A stretch of 64,000 nt of DNA from Microbacterium sp. (GTDB lineage Bacteria; Actinomycetota; Actinomycetes; Actinomycetales; Microbacteriaceae): assembly GCA_019510305.1 (NCBI GenBank), contig JAEKKN010000023.1, forward strand, positions 1 to 64,000, given 5' to 3'. The position numbers and the translations under genes were made by a program. Each line of letters begins with the position of its first letter. Within the stretch, counting starts at the first letter, position 1. A model generated the notes under the pieces. The model did no database searches. It was given only the letters and a program-made list of their open reading frames with translations, and had not been told where the DNA came from. This document shows positions 1 through 8,439 of this stretch, in pieces.

Positions 1-6
1 TCCGCC

Positions 7-903
7 GTGATCGAACTGATCGACGTGCGGCGCCATTTCGGTTCCGGAGACCGGCGGGTCCAGGCGGTCGACGGAGTGACGCTCCGCGTCGAGCGCGGCG
101 AGGTCGTCGCCCTGCTCGGACCGAACGGCGCGGGGAAGACGACCACCCTCGACATGCTGCTCGGCCTCACCGCACCGAGCTCCGGCTCGGTCGCAGTGCT
201 CGGAGGCCACCCCGATGCGGCCGCGAAGTCGGGATCCATCGCGGCGGTGCTCCAGACGGGCGGCCTGCTGGGTGACCTCACCGTGCGCGAGACCGTCGAA
301 CTCATCGCCTCCCTGCACGGACGGGCGGCCCTCAGCAGGGTTCCCGACGTCATGAGCCGCGCCGATCTCACGCACCTCGCCGCACGAAAGGTGTCGAAGT
401 GCTCGGGCGGGGAGCAGCAGCGCGTCAAGTTCGCGCTCGCGATGGTGCCAGATCCCGACATCCTGGTCCTCGACGAGCCCACCGCCGGCATGGACGTCAC
501 CGCCCGTCGCCACTTCTGGGACGTGATGCGGGCCGACGCGGATGCCGGTCGCACGATCGTGTTCGCGACCCACTATCTCGAAGAGGCCGAGCAGTTCGCG
601 CGGCGCACCGTGGTGATGCACCGCGGCACGATCGTCGCCGACGCAGCCACCGCGCGGCTTCGAGCGAATCTGGGCGAGCGCACGGTCGCGGCGACGCTGC
701 CGTCTGGAGACCGCGACTCGATCGTCGCGCGCGTGGCGGCGATCACGGGGGTCATCGGCATCCGTCTCGACGCCGATCGGCTCAGTCTGCGGGCAGCCGA
801 CTCCGACACCGCGGCGCGCGCCCTGCTCGAGGCCGGCGCTCACGATCTCGAGATCGCCGCGCCCACCCTCGAAACCGCTTTCACCGCTCTCACGGAGGAC
901 TGA
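7..903 (+). CDS. ABC-2 type exporter, ATP-binding subunit
   Basis: ATPase subunit of an ABC exporter, working at the cytoplasmic membrane face with the permease encoded 3 bp downstream. Walker A is GPNGAGKTTT (residues 38-47), Walker B is VLDEPTAGMD, and the H-loop lies in FATHYLEEAE. The ABC signature is CSGGEQQR, with Cys in place of the usual Leu. About 80 residues after the nucleotide-binding domain match the variable tail of DrrA/CcmA-like export ATPases. The gene starts at GTG only six bases into the window, so its ribosome binding site cannot be judged and the true start could be further upstream. The linked histidine kinase and response regulator suggest inducible export of an antimicrobial or lipid-active compound; the substrate cannot be read from sequence. 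Confidence 0.9.
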   Translation: MIELIDVRRHFGSGDRRVQAVDGVTLRVERGEVVALLGPNGAGKTTTLDMLLGLTAPSSGSVAVLGGHPDAAAKSGSIAAVLQTGGLLGDLTVRETVELIASLHGRAALSRVPDVMSRADLTHLAARKVSKCSGGEQQRVKFALAMVPDPDILVLDEPTAGMDVTARRHFWDVMRADADAGRTIVFATHYLEEAEQFARRTVVMHRGTIVADAATARLRANLGERTVAATLPSGDRDSIVARVAAITGVIGIRLDADRLSLRAADSDTAARALLEAGAHDLEIAAPTLETAFTALTED

Positions 904-906
904 CCG

Positions 907-1662
907 ATGCTTCTCTCACCCACCATGCTGCGCATCGAGGCCGTGCGCCAGCTGCGCAACCCCTACACGCTCGCCTTCACGCTCGCGATGCCGATCGCGA
1001 TGTACCTGCTGTTCGGCGCCACGTCGAGCTACGGCACGCTGTCGGCAGGGAACGGCAACGTCGCGTTCTACGTGATGACCTCGATGGCCGCGTACGGATG
1101 CGCAGTGGCCATGAGCTCACTGACATCCCTCGCGGCGACCGAGGCAAAGCAGGGCTGGGGGCGCCAGCTCGCGATGTCTCCGCTCACGACGACGGGCTAC
1201 GCGCTCACCAAGCTGCTCACCGCCGTCGCCTACGCGGCGTTCTCCGTGCTCGGTGTGTTCATCGCCGGCATGCTGACCGGAGCCGAGGTCGACGACGCCT
1301 GGCGCTGGCTCGCGACGGCGGGGATCATCCTCGGGCTCGGACTGATCTACGGCCTGTGGGGCCTCGGCGTCGGCTTGTACTTCAACGGCGACTCCGCCAC
1401 AGCCCTCGCATCGATCTCGATGACGTTCTTCGCGTTCTTCGGCAACGTGTTCATGCCGCTCGACGGACTCATGCTCGACATCGCGCGCTTCACTCCGCTG
1501 TATGGATTCGTGGCGCTGAGCAGATGGCCGCTCACGGAGGGGCATCTGACGACGGGTCAGACCGATCAGCCGTGGATGCTGGTGCTCAACGCCGTGGTGT
1601 GGGTCTCGCTGTTCTCCGTGCTCGTCATGGCGGGGGCGAAGCGGTCGCGTGCGCGTCAGTAG
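907..1662 (+). CDS. ABC-2 type exporter, permease subunit
   Basis: Membrane partner of the preceding ATPase. The 251-residue protein has about six hydrophobic segments and the ABC-2 layout: a basic N-terminus with RQLRNPYTLAF, then a first membrane span, a long middle with alternating spans, and a short basic C-terminal tail (KRSRARQ). ATG lies 3 bp after the upstream stop, so translation is probably coupled. The histidine kinase gene starts 9 bp downstream, making a four-gene exporter/two-component operon like Bacillus yvfRSTU or the actinobacterial drug-export loci. The substrate is unknown. Confidence 0.88.
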   Translation: MLLSPTMLRIEAVRQLRNPYTLAFTLAMPIAMYLLFGATSSYGTLSAGNGNVAFYVMTSMAAYGCAVAMSSLTSLAATEAKQGWGRQLAMSPLTTTGYALTKLLTAVAYAAFSVLGVFIAGMLTGAEVDDAWRWLATAGIILGLGLIYGLWGLGVGLYFNGDSATALASISMTFFAFFGNVFMPLDGLMLDIARFTPLYGFVALSRWPLTEGHLTTGQTDQPWMLVLNAVVWVSLFSVLVMAGAKRSRARQ

Positions 1663-1671
1663 GTTGGACGC

Positions 1672-2829
1672 ATGAGCTCTCATCGAGACGACGTCGCCAG
1701 GTTCGCCGCGGGCGGTGCGCCTCCGGCCGCCTGGGCGATGCCGGGCACACGAGCCGCATTCGTGAAGGATCCGTGGGCGCGGTTCGGGTGGCTGATGGCC
1801 GTGATCTGGCTGGTGTTCCTGGCGTACCCCGTCCTCGCTCTGATCGGCTCTGATGCGTCGACGGGGTGGGTCGTGGTCGGCTGGGTCGCCCTCGGAACCT
1901 TCGTCGTTCTGTACGTGGCCGGCTTCATGTACGGCATGCGGCACGGCCGGCTCGGGGGGCCGGTGGCACCCCGCCAGTGGGTCACCTTCGCGCTCCTGAT
2001 CGTGTGCACGCTCGCATCCGTGCCGGCGGAGGGCGGATCGGCGCTGAGCTTCCTCCCCTTCATCATGTCCTTCGCGTCGTACGGGCTCACCCGCCTCTGG
2101 CACTGGATCACGGTGATCGCGTGCGTCACGGTGACCGCGCTGTGCGTGTTCCTGCTTCCCGGCGGCATGAACTATCTGTCGGTCCTCGCGATCGTCGCAC
2201 TGCTGGGCACGGTGAACACGGTCTCGACCTGGCTGATCCTGCGTTCGTCCGAGGCCGACCGGCTCGGACTCGAACTGGCCACGAGCGAGGGGCGGGAGGC
2301 GGTCGCCCGCGACGTGCACGACCTGATCGGCCACTCGCTCACGGTCGTCGGGCTGAAAGCGCAGCTCGCGCGGCGTCTGATGGACACCGATCCTGAGCGT
2401 GCGAAGGCCGAACTCGCCGATATCGAGGCGCTCACGGCGGAGGCCATCGCCGGTGTGCGGTCCACGGTCGCGGGCACGCGGGCCACGACGCTCGTCGAGC
2501 AGCTCGCGTCGAGCCGCGACGCCCTGCAGGCGGGGGAGGTCGCGCTCACGATCGAAGGGACGCCAGGCGCGCTGTCTGCGGCGCAGGCGCTCACCGCGGC
2601 CTGGATCCTGCGCGAAGCCACGACGAACACGCTGCGGCACGCCAGCGCAAGCCGTGTCGAGGTGCAGATCGCGCCGGGACGATTCGCGATGATCGACGAC
2701 GGCCCAGGGCCGGGGACGCGCGAAGGCAACGGAATCCGTGGCATGCGGGAACGGGCGTCGGCGTCGGGGGCGTCGTTCGTCGTCGCCCCCGGAGAGTCCG
2801 GCGGCACCCGGGTGGAGGTGACATGGTGA
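1672..2829 (+). CDS. Sensor histidine kinase, DesK/NarL-partner type
   Basis: Membrane sensor kinase of 385 residues. The N-terminal ~170 residues hold about five hydrophobic segments with very short outside loops, typical of intramembrane sensors of the DesK/LiaS class. The HisKA_3 dimerisation box follows: EAVARDVHDLIGHSLT with the phospho-acceptor at His216. The C-terminal HATPase domain has the N-box EATTNTLRHA and the G-boxes DDGPGPG and GNGIRGMRERA. The stop codon overlaps the response regulator start by 7 bp, so the pair is translationally coupled. By analogy it senses envelope stress or the compound exported by the upstream ABC transporter; that assignment is inference from linkage. 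Confidence 0.9.
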   Translation: MSSHRDDVARFAAGGAPPAAWAMPGTRAAFVKDPWARFGWLMAVIWLVFLAYPVLALIGSDASTGWVVVGWVALGTFVVLYVAGFMYGMRHGRLGGPVAPRQWVTFALLIVCTLASVPAEGGSALSFLPFIMSFASYGLTRLWHWITVIACVTVTALCVFLLPGGMNYLSVLAIVALLGTVNTVSTWLILRSSEADRLGLELATSEGREAVARDVHDLIGHSLTVVGLKAQLARRLMDTDPERAKAELADIEALTAEAIAGVRSTVAGTRATTLVEQLASSRDALQAGEVALTIEGTPGALSAAQALTAAWILREATTNTLRHASASRVEVQIAPGRFAMIDDGPGPGTREGNGIRGMRERASASGASFVVAPGESGGTRVEVTW

Positions 2830-3440
2830 GCGGCAGCATCCGCCTCGTCATCGCCGACGACCAGGCCCTCGTGCGCGGAGCGCTCGGCGCACTGCTCGAT
2901 CTCGAGGCCGACCTCGAGGTGGTCGGCCTCGCCGCCGACGGCGCGCAGGCGCTGCGCCTCGTGGATGAGCTCGCCCCCGATGTCTGCCTGATGGACATCC
3001 AGATGCCCGGCCTCGAGGGCGTGGAGGCGACGCGCGCTCTCCGTGCGACGAATCCGGGCACGCGGGTGCTGATCGTCACGACGTTCGCGCGGCCGGGCTA
3101 TCTGCGCTCTGCGCTCGACGCGGGCGCCAGCGGGTTCATCGTCAAGGACAGCCCGGCCGAGAAGCTGGCGGATGCCGTGCGCCGCGTGCACGCGGGCATG
3201 CGCATGCTCGACCCGGCGCTCGCCGAGGAGAGCCTGTTCGACGGGGCGAACCCGCTCAGCGAACGCGAACGGCAGGTGCTGAGGCTGGCGGCGGACGGCC
3301 GATCGGCGGCGGCGATCGCGGCCGACGTGTTCCTCTCCGCAGGCACCGTGCGAAACCATCTGTCGGCCGCGATCGGCAAGACCGGTGCAGGCAACAGGGC
3401 TCAGGCGGTACGGATCGCCCTCGACAAGGGGTGGATCTGA
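2823..3440 (+). CDS. Response regulator, NarL/LuxR family
   Basis: DNA-binding partner of the preceding kinase, 205 residues. The receiver domain has the acidic pair at D12-D13 and the phosphorylatable Asp58 in CLMDIQMPG, followed by the conserved Thr (IVTTFA) and Lys (VKDSPAEKL). The C-terminal LuxR-type helix-turn-helix begins at LSERERQVLRLAADGRS and continues through GTVRNHLSAAIGKTG. It starts at ATG 2823 inside the last codons of the kinase gene. It most likely controls the exporter operon itself; no operator could be picked out because the promoter lies left of the window. Confidence 0.92.
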   Translation: MVSGSIRLVIADDQALVRGALGALLDLEADLEVVGLAADGAQALRLVDELAPDVCLMDIQMPGLEGVEATRALRATNPGTRVLIVTTFARPGYLRSALDAGASGFIVKDSPAEKLADAVRRVHAGMRMLDPALAEESLFDGANPLSERERQVLRLAADGRSAAAIAADVFLSAGTVRNHLSAAIGKTGAGNRAQAVRIALDKGWI

Positions 3441-3477
3441 GCGGTTCGCACGCTCGCGGCGGATCCGATGCGATGTC

Positions 3478-3519
3478 GGTGACACGGCGTACCCTGTCAC
3501 CCAGGCGGGAGGCTCCCGC
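3478..3519 (+). other. Two adjacent short inverted repeats before the VOC gene
   Basis: GGTGACA (3478-3484) pairs with TGTCACC (3495-3501), and GCGGGAG (3505-3511) pairs with CTCCCGC (3513-3519). They lie between the response regulator stop and the VOC gene's ribosome binding site. They could be the terminator of the exporter operon, although no run of T follows, or an operator. Function not established. Confidence 0.4.
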
Positions 3520-3537
3520 GATGGAGGTGCGCGAGAT

Positions 3538-3927
3538 ATGACGTGGAAGATCGAACTCATCTTCGTCCCGGTGACCGATGTCGACCGGGCGAAGGATTTC
3601 TACACGAAGATCGGGTTCAACCCCGATCACGACCAGACGCCGCAGGAGGGTCTGCGGTTCGTGCAGATGACCCCTCCCGGCTCGGCGTGCTCGATCGCGT
3701 TCGGAACGGGGCTCGACATCCCGCTCGAGCCGGGGCAGCAGAAGACGATCCAGGTGGTGGTGCCGAACGCCGATGAGGCGAAGGCGCAGCTCGAGGCGGT
3801 CGGCGTGGCGACGAAGGGCGTCGAAGATCTCGGCTGGGGCCGGTTCGTGTGGTTCGACGACCCCGACGGCAACACCTGGACCCTGCAAGAGCTGCCCGAT
3901 TACGCGGCGGCGAACCAGCAGTCCTGA
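3538..3927 (+). CDS. VOC (glyoxalase/bleomycin-resistance fold) protein
   Basis: Small cytoplasmic protein of 129 residues with one vicinal-oxygen-chelate module pair: an N-terminal half with VTDVDRAKDFYTKIGF and a C-terminal half ending FVWFDDPDGNTWTLQEL, the usual ending of glyoxalase-like and antibiotic-resistance-like VOC proteins. The reading frame stays open upstream to about 3385, but ATG 3538 is the start because GGAGGT sits at 3523-3528, 9 bases ahead, and family similarity begins at the first residue. Substrate and reaction are unknown. The 97-bp gap before it holds two short hairpins (3478-3501 and 3505-3519) without a T-tract. Confidence 0.8.
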   Translation: MTWKIELIFVPVTDVDRAKDFYTKIGFNPDHDQTPQEGLRFVQMTPPGSACSIAFGTGLDIPLEPGQQKTIQVVVPNADEAKAQLEAVGVATKGVEDLGWGRFVWFDDPDGNTWTLQELPDYAAANQQS

Positions 3928-3951
3928 AGCGGTCAGGGCGGGGCGCCCGTG

Positions 3952-4806
3952 TCAGACGATGCGCGTGGCCCCGCCCGACACCTCGATGCCGCCCGTTTTC
4001 GGAATGTCGACGACGAGTTCGCTCGGGCGTCCGACGTGGGCGCCCTGGCGGATGCGGATCGTCTGTCCTGCGAGGCCGCGCTCGCGCAGATAGGCGCCTG
4101 TCGAGGCCGCCGCCGAGCCTGTCGCAGGGTCTTCGGTGATGCGCCCGACCGGGAACAGGTTGCGGGCTTCGTACTCCGAGGGGCTCGTCGCGTGCAGCAC
4201 CGTCACCGTGCCCAGCCAGCTTTGTTCGCGCATCAACGCCGCCACTTCGGCGGGTGAGAATCGGAACTGGTGGAACAGCTCGCGATCGGCGAGGAAGACG
4301 ATCGGATGCCAGTTGCCCGCGAACGCCTCCTGCACGGGAAAGCGCGAGTCGACGTCGGAGTGGGTGAGGCCCAGCAGCGCGAGCAGCCGGTCGCGCACCG
4401 CGGGGTCCAGATCGCGCACCTCGGGTTCGACGCTGGTGAACGACACCGTGAAGCCCCCGGCCGCGTCGGCGGAGGATCGGAGGGCGACGGCACCGGTGTT
4501 CGTGTCGAAGACCACGGCGCCCGCGCCGTCGCGCTCGGCCAGAGCGATCGCCGTGGCGACCGTGGCATGACCGCAGAACGGCACCTCTGCGGCGGGCGAC
4601 CAGTACCTCACTCGAAAGCGCTGCTCGCCGTCAGCCTCGCTGCGGCCGACGACGAACGCCGTCTCCGAGTAGCCGACCTCCGCCGCGATGCGCTGCATAT
4701 CCGCGTCGTCGAGGCCAGAGGCCTCCAGCACCACTCCCGCTGGATTACCGCCGTACGGCGTCGCCGCGAACGCGCTGTAGCGCAAGACTTGTGGAGCATC
4801 CGACAT
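3952..4806 (-). CDS. PhzF family isomerase-like protein
   Basis: PhzF-fold protein of 284 residues, a two-domain diaminopimelate-epimerase-like fold whose best-known member isomerises trans-2,3-dihydro-3-hydroxyanthranilate in phenazine synthesis. Visible family marks are the start VLRYSAFAATPYGGNPAGVVL, split as in all PhzF proteins, then EVGYSETAFVV carrying the catalytic Glu, FCGHATVATA, and EDPATGSAAASTGAYL near the C-terminus. The frame continues 44 codons upstream, but similarity begins at ATG 4806. No phenazine genes are nearby, so this is probably one of the many PhzF relatives of unknown substrate. It is 23 bp downstream of the ThDP enzyme gene on the same strand and may share its transcript. 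Confidence 0.88.
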   Translation of the reverse strand: MSDAPQVLRYSAFAATPYGGNPAGVVLEASGLDDADMQRIAAEVGYSETAFVVGRSEADGEQRFRVRYWSPAAEVPFCGHATVATAIALAERDGAGAVVFDTNTGAVALRSSADAAGGFTVSFTSVEPEVRDLDPAVRDRLLALLGLTHSDVDSRFPVQEAFAGNWHPIVFLADRELFHQFRFSPAEVAALMREQSWLGTVTVLHATSPSEYEARNLFPVGRITEDPATGSAAASTGAYLRERGLAGQTIRIRQGAHVGRPSELVVDIPKTGGIEVSGGATRIV

Positions 4807-4829
4807 GACCAGGAGCCTAACGGACGGCT

Positions 4830-6548
4830 TCAGGAGTTCACGCGGATGATCTCCTGCTGGTACGGGGCGATGACGTCGCCCGAGATGCGCAGGTCGAGCA
4901 GCAGGAACCGACGGGTCGCGGCATTCTCCTGCGCCCACTCACCGAGCCTGTCGAGATCAGCCAGAGTGCGCACGACGACGCCTTCGGCGCCCACGGCTGC
5001 ACCGAACGCGGCGAAGTCGACCTCGGGGATGCGCATCGGGCCTTCGGCGAGGCCCTTCAAGCCGTACAGGTTGACCTCGGCGCCGTAGGCGGCGTCGTTC
5101 CAGATCACCGCGATGCCGCGCCCCCCGGCCGCACGCACCGCGGACTCGAGGTCGGCGATCGCCATGAGGCCGCCGCCGTCGCCGCTGGTGAGGACGATGG
5201 TCGAGTCGCGCCGCGCGAGGGCGGCGCCGACGACGCTCGGCCAGCCCTGACCGATCGACTGGAATGCGGTGCCGATCATCATCATGCGGTCGGGCGCTGC
5301 GACCGGCCAGTACATGTTCGCCCACCCGATGAAGTGCCCGCCGTCCGAGACGACGACCCGATCCTCCGGCAGCAGCTCGGCGATCCTTCGGGCGGCGGAG
5401 CGCGGGTCGAGGCGCCCGTCGGCGGCGAGGTCGTCACCGGTCTCGTAGGCGCGCGAACCGGCGACATCGACCGTCTCCCGCCACGGCGACGGGTGAGGGT
5501 TTCGGGCCCCGCGCGCGTCGGCAGCCTCAGCGACCGAGGCAGCGGTCCGAGCTTCTGAGCTCGTCGACGGGCGGGCGAGGCGTTCGACGAGCGCTTCGGC
5601 CGCGACGCGCGCGTCGGCCCGCACGTATCCGCCCACGTGCGGATGCGTCGCCGTCGGCGCGGTGTCGATCTGGAACACGCGAGTGCCGGGCGCGAACAGC
5701 TCTCCGAAGCGCATCGTGAACTGGTTGAGCGAGGCGCCGAAGACGACGGCGACGTCAGCCTCGCGGATCAGCTCCATCGCGCCGTCGGCGCCGAAGCCGC
5801 CCGTCACGCCGAGGTCGTACCGGCTGTCGGGGAAGACTCCACGACCGAGCGCCGACGAGGCGGTCAGCGCGCCGGTGAGGGCCGCGAGTTCGCCCAGCGC
5901 CGGGCCGGCATCCGCGAGCCAGGCTCCGCGGCCGGCCAGGAGGAACGGGCGGGAGGCCCCGCGCAGCGCGGCGGCGATCTCGTCGAGCATCCCCTCGGCA
6001 TACTCGCCGCGAGGAGCGAGCGGAGCGGGGATCCGCGGCGAAGGAGCCGAGGGCACGACGCCCGCCTCAAGGGCGGCGACGTCGTAGGGGATCGCCAGGA
6101 CGACGGGAACCCGATAGGTGAGAGCGTGCTCGATCGCGATGACGGTCGTGGCGGCGGCGTCCGTTCGCCCGACCGTGTAGGTGCGGGCGCCGACGGCCGA
6201 CGCCAGCGCGATCTGGTCGACGTCCCACGGGCGGGGGCCCGATGTCGGCTCGTCGCCGACCACGAGCACGAGCGGCACGTGCGCCTGCACGGCCTCGGCG
6301 AGCGCGGTGATGGTGTTCGTGAAGCCCGCGCCGTAGGTCGACGTGCCGGCGGCGATGCGCCCGGAGGCGCGGAAGTGCGCGTCAGCGGCGACGACGGCGC
6401 CCTGTTCATGGCGGACGGCGGTGAAGACCGCATCCGTCTGCTTCTCGATCGCGTCGAGGAAGTAGGCGTTCCCGTTGCCCATCACGCCGAAGACGGCGTC
6501 GATGTGCTGGGCGAGCGTGAGGGCGACGTGTGCGGAGACGGTGGGCAT
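4830..6548 (-). CDS. Thiamine diphosphate-dependent enzyme, acetolactate synthase-like
   Basis: Cytoplasmic ThDP enzyme of 572 residues with the three-domain POX/AHAS layout. The N-terminal PYR domain has GNGNAYFLDAIE and the cofactor-activating Glu in AVRHEQGAVVAADAH. The central domain has the FGASLNQFTMRFGELF region. The C-terminal PP domain has the ThDP motif GDGGGLMAIADLESAV ending in WNDAAYGAE. The reaction is decarboxylation or carboligation of a 2-oxo acid; the exact substrate cannot be told, and there is no regulatory subunit gene next to it, so it is unlikely to be the biosynthetic IlvB. ATG 6548 is preceded by GAAAGG at a good distance. Divergent from the ATP-grasp gene across 205 bp. 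Confidence 0.85.
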   Translation of the reverse strand: MPTVSAHVALTLAQHIDAVFGVMGNGNAYFLDAIEKQTDAVFTAVRHEQGAVVAADAHFRASGRIAAGTSTYGAGFTNTITALAEAVQAHVPLVLVVGDEPTSGPRPWDVDQIALASAVGARTYTVGRTDAAATTVIAIEHALTYRVPVVLAIPYDVAALEAGVVPSAPSPRIPAPLAPRGEYAEGMLDEIAAALRGASRPFLLAGRGAWLADAGPALGELAALTGALTASSALGRGVFPDSRYDLGVTGGFGADGAMELIREADVAVVFGASLNQFTMRFGELFAPGTRVFQIDTAPTATHPHVGGYVRADARVAAEALVERLARPSTSSEARTAASVAEAADARGARNPHPSPWRETVDVAGSRAYETGDDLAADGRLDPRSAARRIAELLPEDRVVVSDGGHFIGWANMYWPVAAPDRMMMIGTAFQSIGQGWPSVVGAALARRDSTIVLTSGDGGGLMAIADLESAVRAAGGRGIAVIWNDAAYGAEVNLYGLKGLAEGPMRIPEVDFAAFGAAVGAEGVVVRTLADLDRLGEWAQENAATRRFLLLDLRISGDVIAPYQQEIIRVNS

Positions 6549-6702
6549 GCAGAAGCCTTTCGAGACAGGGACGGAGACGGTGCGGATTCCGTATGTGTCT
6601 CGCCCGCGCGACCGTGCGAGGGGCTTCGTGCCTCTTTTTCAGGCACCGGCCTGTGTGAAGACCGGACCCCAGCATCTTACCGCGGCGGGGCTTGTCGCGG
6701 GG

Positions 6703-6739
6703 CTGTCGCGGGGTCGTAACACCCGCGAAACCGCGACAG
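6703..6739 (+). other. Inverted repeat ahead of the ATP-grasp operon
   Basis: CTGTCGCGG (6703-6711) is matched by CCGCGACAG (6731-6739), a perfect 9-bp inverted repeat with a 19-bp spacer, ending 14 bp before the start of the ATP-grasp gene. It could be an operator or a 5'-leader hairpin that includes the ribosome binding region. The rest of the divergent 6549-6753 gap shows no other clear signal. Confidence 0.4.
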
Positions 6740-6753
6740 GGAAGCATGCGGAC

Positions 6754-8439
6754 ATGGAGCCGCTGTTCAACGGATACACCTCACGTCGAGTCACGGGGCG
6801 ATCCGGGGCGCAGCCCTGGGACGAGATGTTCCGCACGCCCACGCCGGACCAAGCGGACGTGCGCACCCCGTATCGCGACCTGTTCCCGGCGCTCGCCGGC
6901 ATGGACGGCGCCGAGCTTCGGGCACGGACGGATGCTCTGGCCAGTTCGTATCTCGCCCAGGGCGTCACTTTCGACTTCGCCGGCGAGGAGCGGCCGTTCC
7001 CGCTCGACGTGGTGCCCCGGGTGATCGCCGCGGATGACTGGCGGTACGTCGAGTCGGGGGTGAAGCAGCGGGTCAGGGCACTGGAGGCGTTCCTCGCCGA
7101 TGTCTACGGCCCGCAGCTCGCTGTCCTCGACGGGATCATCCCGGCATCCCTGATCAGCTCGTCCTCGCACTTCCACCGTCAGGCCGCCGGGATCGTGGGA
7201 GCGAACGGAGTGCGCATCCACGTCGCCGGGATCGACGTCATCCGCGACGAGCGCGGCGACTGGCGCGTGCTCGAGGACAACGTCCGGGTGCCGAGCGGCG
7301 TGAGCTACGTGCTCGCGAACCGCCGGGTCATGGCGCAGACGCTCCCCGAACTGTTCACGAGCCTGCGCGTGCGGCCCGTGGTCGACTATCCGGGCCGCCT
7401 GCTGCAGGCGCTGCGCGCCGCAGCCCCCGACGGCGTCGGCGACCCCAATGTCGTCGTGCTCACCCCGGGGGTGCACAACTCGGCGTACTACGAGCACACT
7501 CTGCTCGCCCGCATGATGGGGGTCGAGCTGGTCGAAGGGCGAGACCTGTTCTGCTCGGGAGGGCGGGTCTGGATGCACACGACCGCGGGCCCCACCAAGG
7601 TCGACGTGATCTACCGGCGCGTCGACGACGAATTCCTCGATCCGCAGCACTTCCGCCCCGACTCCGTCCTCGGCGCTCCGGGGCTCATGCTCGCGTCGCG
7701 CCTCGGGAACGTCACGATCGCGAACGCCGTGGGCAACGGCGTGGCCGACGACAAGCTCGTCTACACCTACGTGCCCGAACTCATCCGCTACTACCTGGGC
7801 GAGGAGCCGATCCTCCCGAACGTCGACACCTGGCGATTGGAGGAGCCGGCTGCGCTGGAGGAGGTGCTCGACCGGCTCGACGAGCTCGTGATCAAGCCCG
7901 TGGACGGCTCCGGCGGCAAGGGCCTCGTGGTCGGCCCGGACGCCTCTCGCGAGACGCTCGAGTCTCTGCGCCGTGCGCTGCTGGCCGACCCTCGCGGCTG
8001 GATCGCACAGCCGGTCGTGCAGCTGTCGACCATCCCCACGCTCGTCGAAGACGGATTCCGGCCGCGGCACGTCGACCTCCGCCCGTTCGCTGTCAACGAC
8101 GGCCAGGACATCTGGGTGCTCCCCGGCGGGCTGACGAGGGTCGCGCTTCCGGAAGGTCAGCTCGTGGTGAACTCCAGCCAGGGCGGCGGCTCCAAGGACA
8201 CCTGGGTACTCGACCCGTCGTTGTTCACAGGCCCGGCGAGCACGATCGCGGCGGAGGAGGCCGCGGCCGACGAGGTCTCGCTCGCCACAGGGGCGATCGC
8301 GGTCGTCGCGCCGCCTCGGGAGGACCCGCACCCGCCGTTCCTCTTGTCGCCGCAAGACGAGGATCTCGAGGCCCGTCACCACCAGCAGCAACAGCAGCAA
8401 CAGCAGCAGCAACAGCAGCAGGGTGGTGCATCATGCTGA
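6754..8439 (+). CDS. Circularly permuted ATP-grasp protein (DUF404/DUF407 type)
   Basis: 561-residue member of the circularly permuted ATP-grasp family, predicted to catalyse ATP-dependent amide or peptide ligation. Family features include DMFRTP-like FRTPTPDQADVRTPY near residue 30, RRVLEDNVRVPSGVSY-type sequence in the middle (read here as RVLEDNVRVPSGVSYVL), and KPVDGSGGKGLVVGP as the glycine-rich nucleotide-binding loop. The frame is open upstream, but ATG 6754 starts the conserved sequence. It heads a three-gene operon with the alpha-E and transglutaminase genes, an arrangement conserved across bacteria (Rv2411c-Rv2409c in M. tuberculosis). Unusually, it ends in His-His followed by 13 consecutive Gln residues and GGASC. 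Confidence 0.88.
   Translation: MEPLFNGYTSRRVTGRSGAQPWDEMFRTPTPDQADVRTPYRDLFPALAGMDGAELRARTDALASSYLAQGVTFDFAGEERPFPLDVVPRVIAADDWRYVESGVKQRVRALEAFLADVYGPQLAVLDGIIPASLISSSSHFHRQAAGIVGANGVRIHVAGIDVIRDERGDWRVLEDNVRVPSGVSYVLANRRVMAQTLPELFTSLRVRPVVDYPGRLLQALRAAAPDGVGDPNVVVLTPGVHNSAYYEHTLLARMMGVELVEGRDLFCSGGRVWMHTTAGPTKVDVIYRRVDDEFLDPQHFRPDSVLGAPGLMLASRLGNVTIANAVGNGVADDKLVYTYVPELIRYYLGEEPILPNVDTWRLEEPAALEEVLDRLDELVIKPVDGSGGKGLVVGPDASRETLESLRRALLADPRGWIAQPVVQLSTIPTLVEDGFRPRHVDLRPFAVNDGQDIWVLPGGLTRVALPEGQLVVNSSQGGGSKDTWVLDPSLFTGPASTIAAEEAAADEVSLATGAIAVVAPPREDPHPPFLLSPQDEDLEARHHQQQQQQQQQQQQQGGASC
8383..8421 (+). repeat. CAG/CAA trinucleotide tract coding polyglutamine
   Basis: Thirteen consecutive glutamine codons (ten CAG, three CAA) just before the stop codon of the ATP-grasp gene, giving a polyGln tail after two His codons. 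Near-pure trinucleotide runs are prone to slippage, and a unit gain or loss stays in frame, so tail length may vary between strains. The start codon of the next gene follows 11 bases later. Confidence 0.95.

Noticed and set aside
1117..2640. 507-codon open frame antisense to the ABC permease and kinase genes
   Set aside because: Arg/Gly/Asp-rich composition typical of a GC-rich shadow frame, no recognisable domain, and both strand partners have strong family matches.
3952..4806. Phenazine biosynthesis gene
   Set aside because: PhzF relatives are widespread without phenazine genes, and none of the other phz genes is present.
4830..6548. Biosynthetic acetolactate synthase IlvB
   Set aside because: No ilvN or ilvC neighbour, and the sequence fits general ThDP decarboxylase/ligase relatives equally well.
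6781..8412. 543-codon open frame antisense to the ATP-grasp gene, beginning with a poly-Leu run
   Set aside because: The Leu run is only the reverse reading of the CAG tract; no family similarity.
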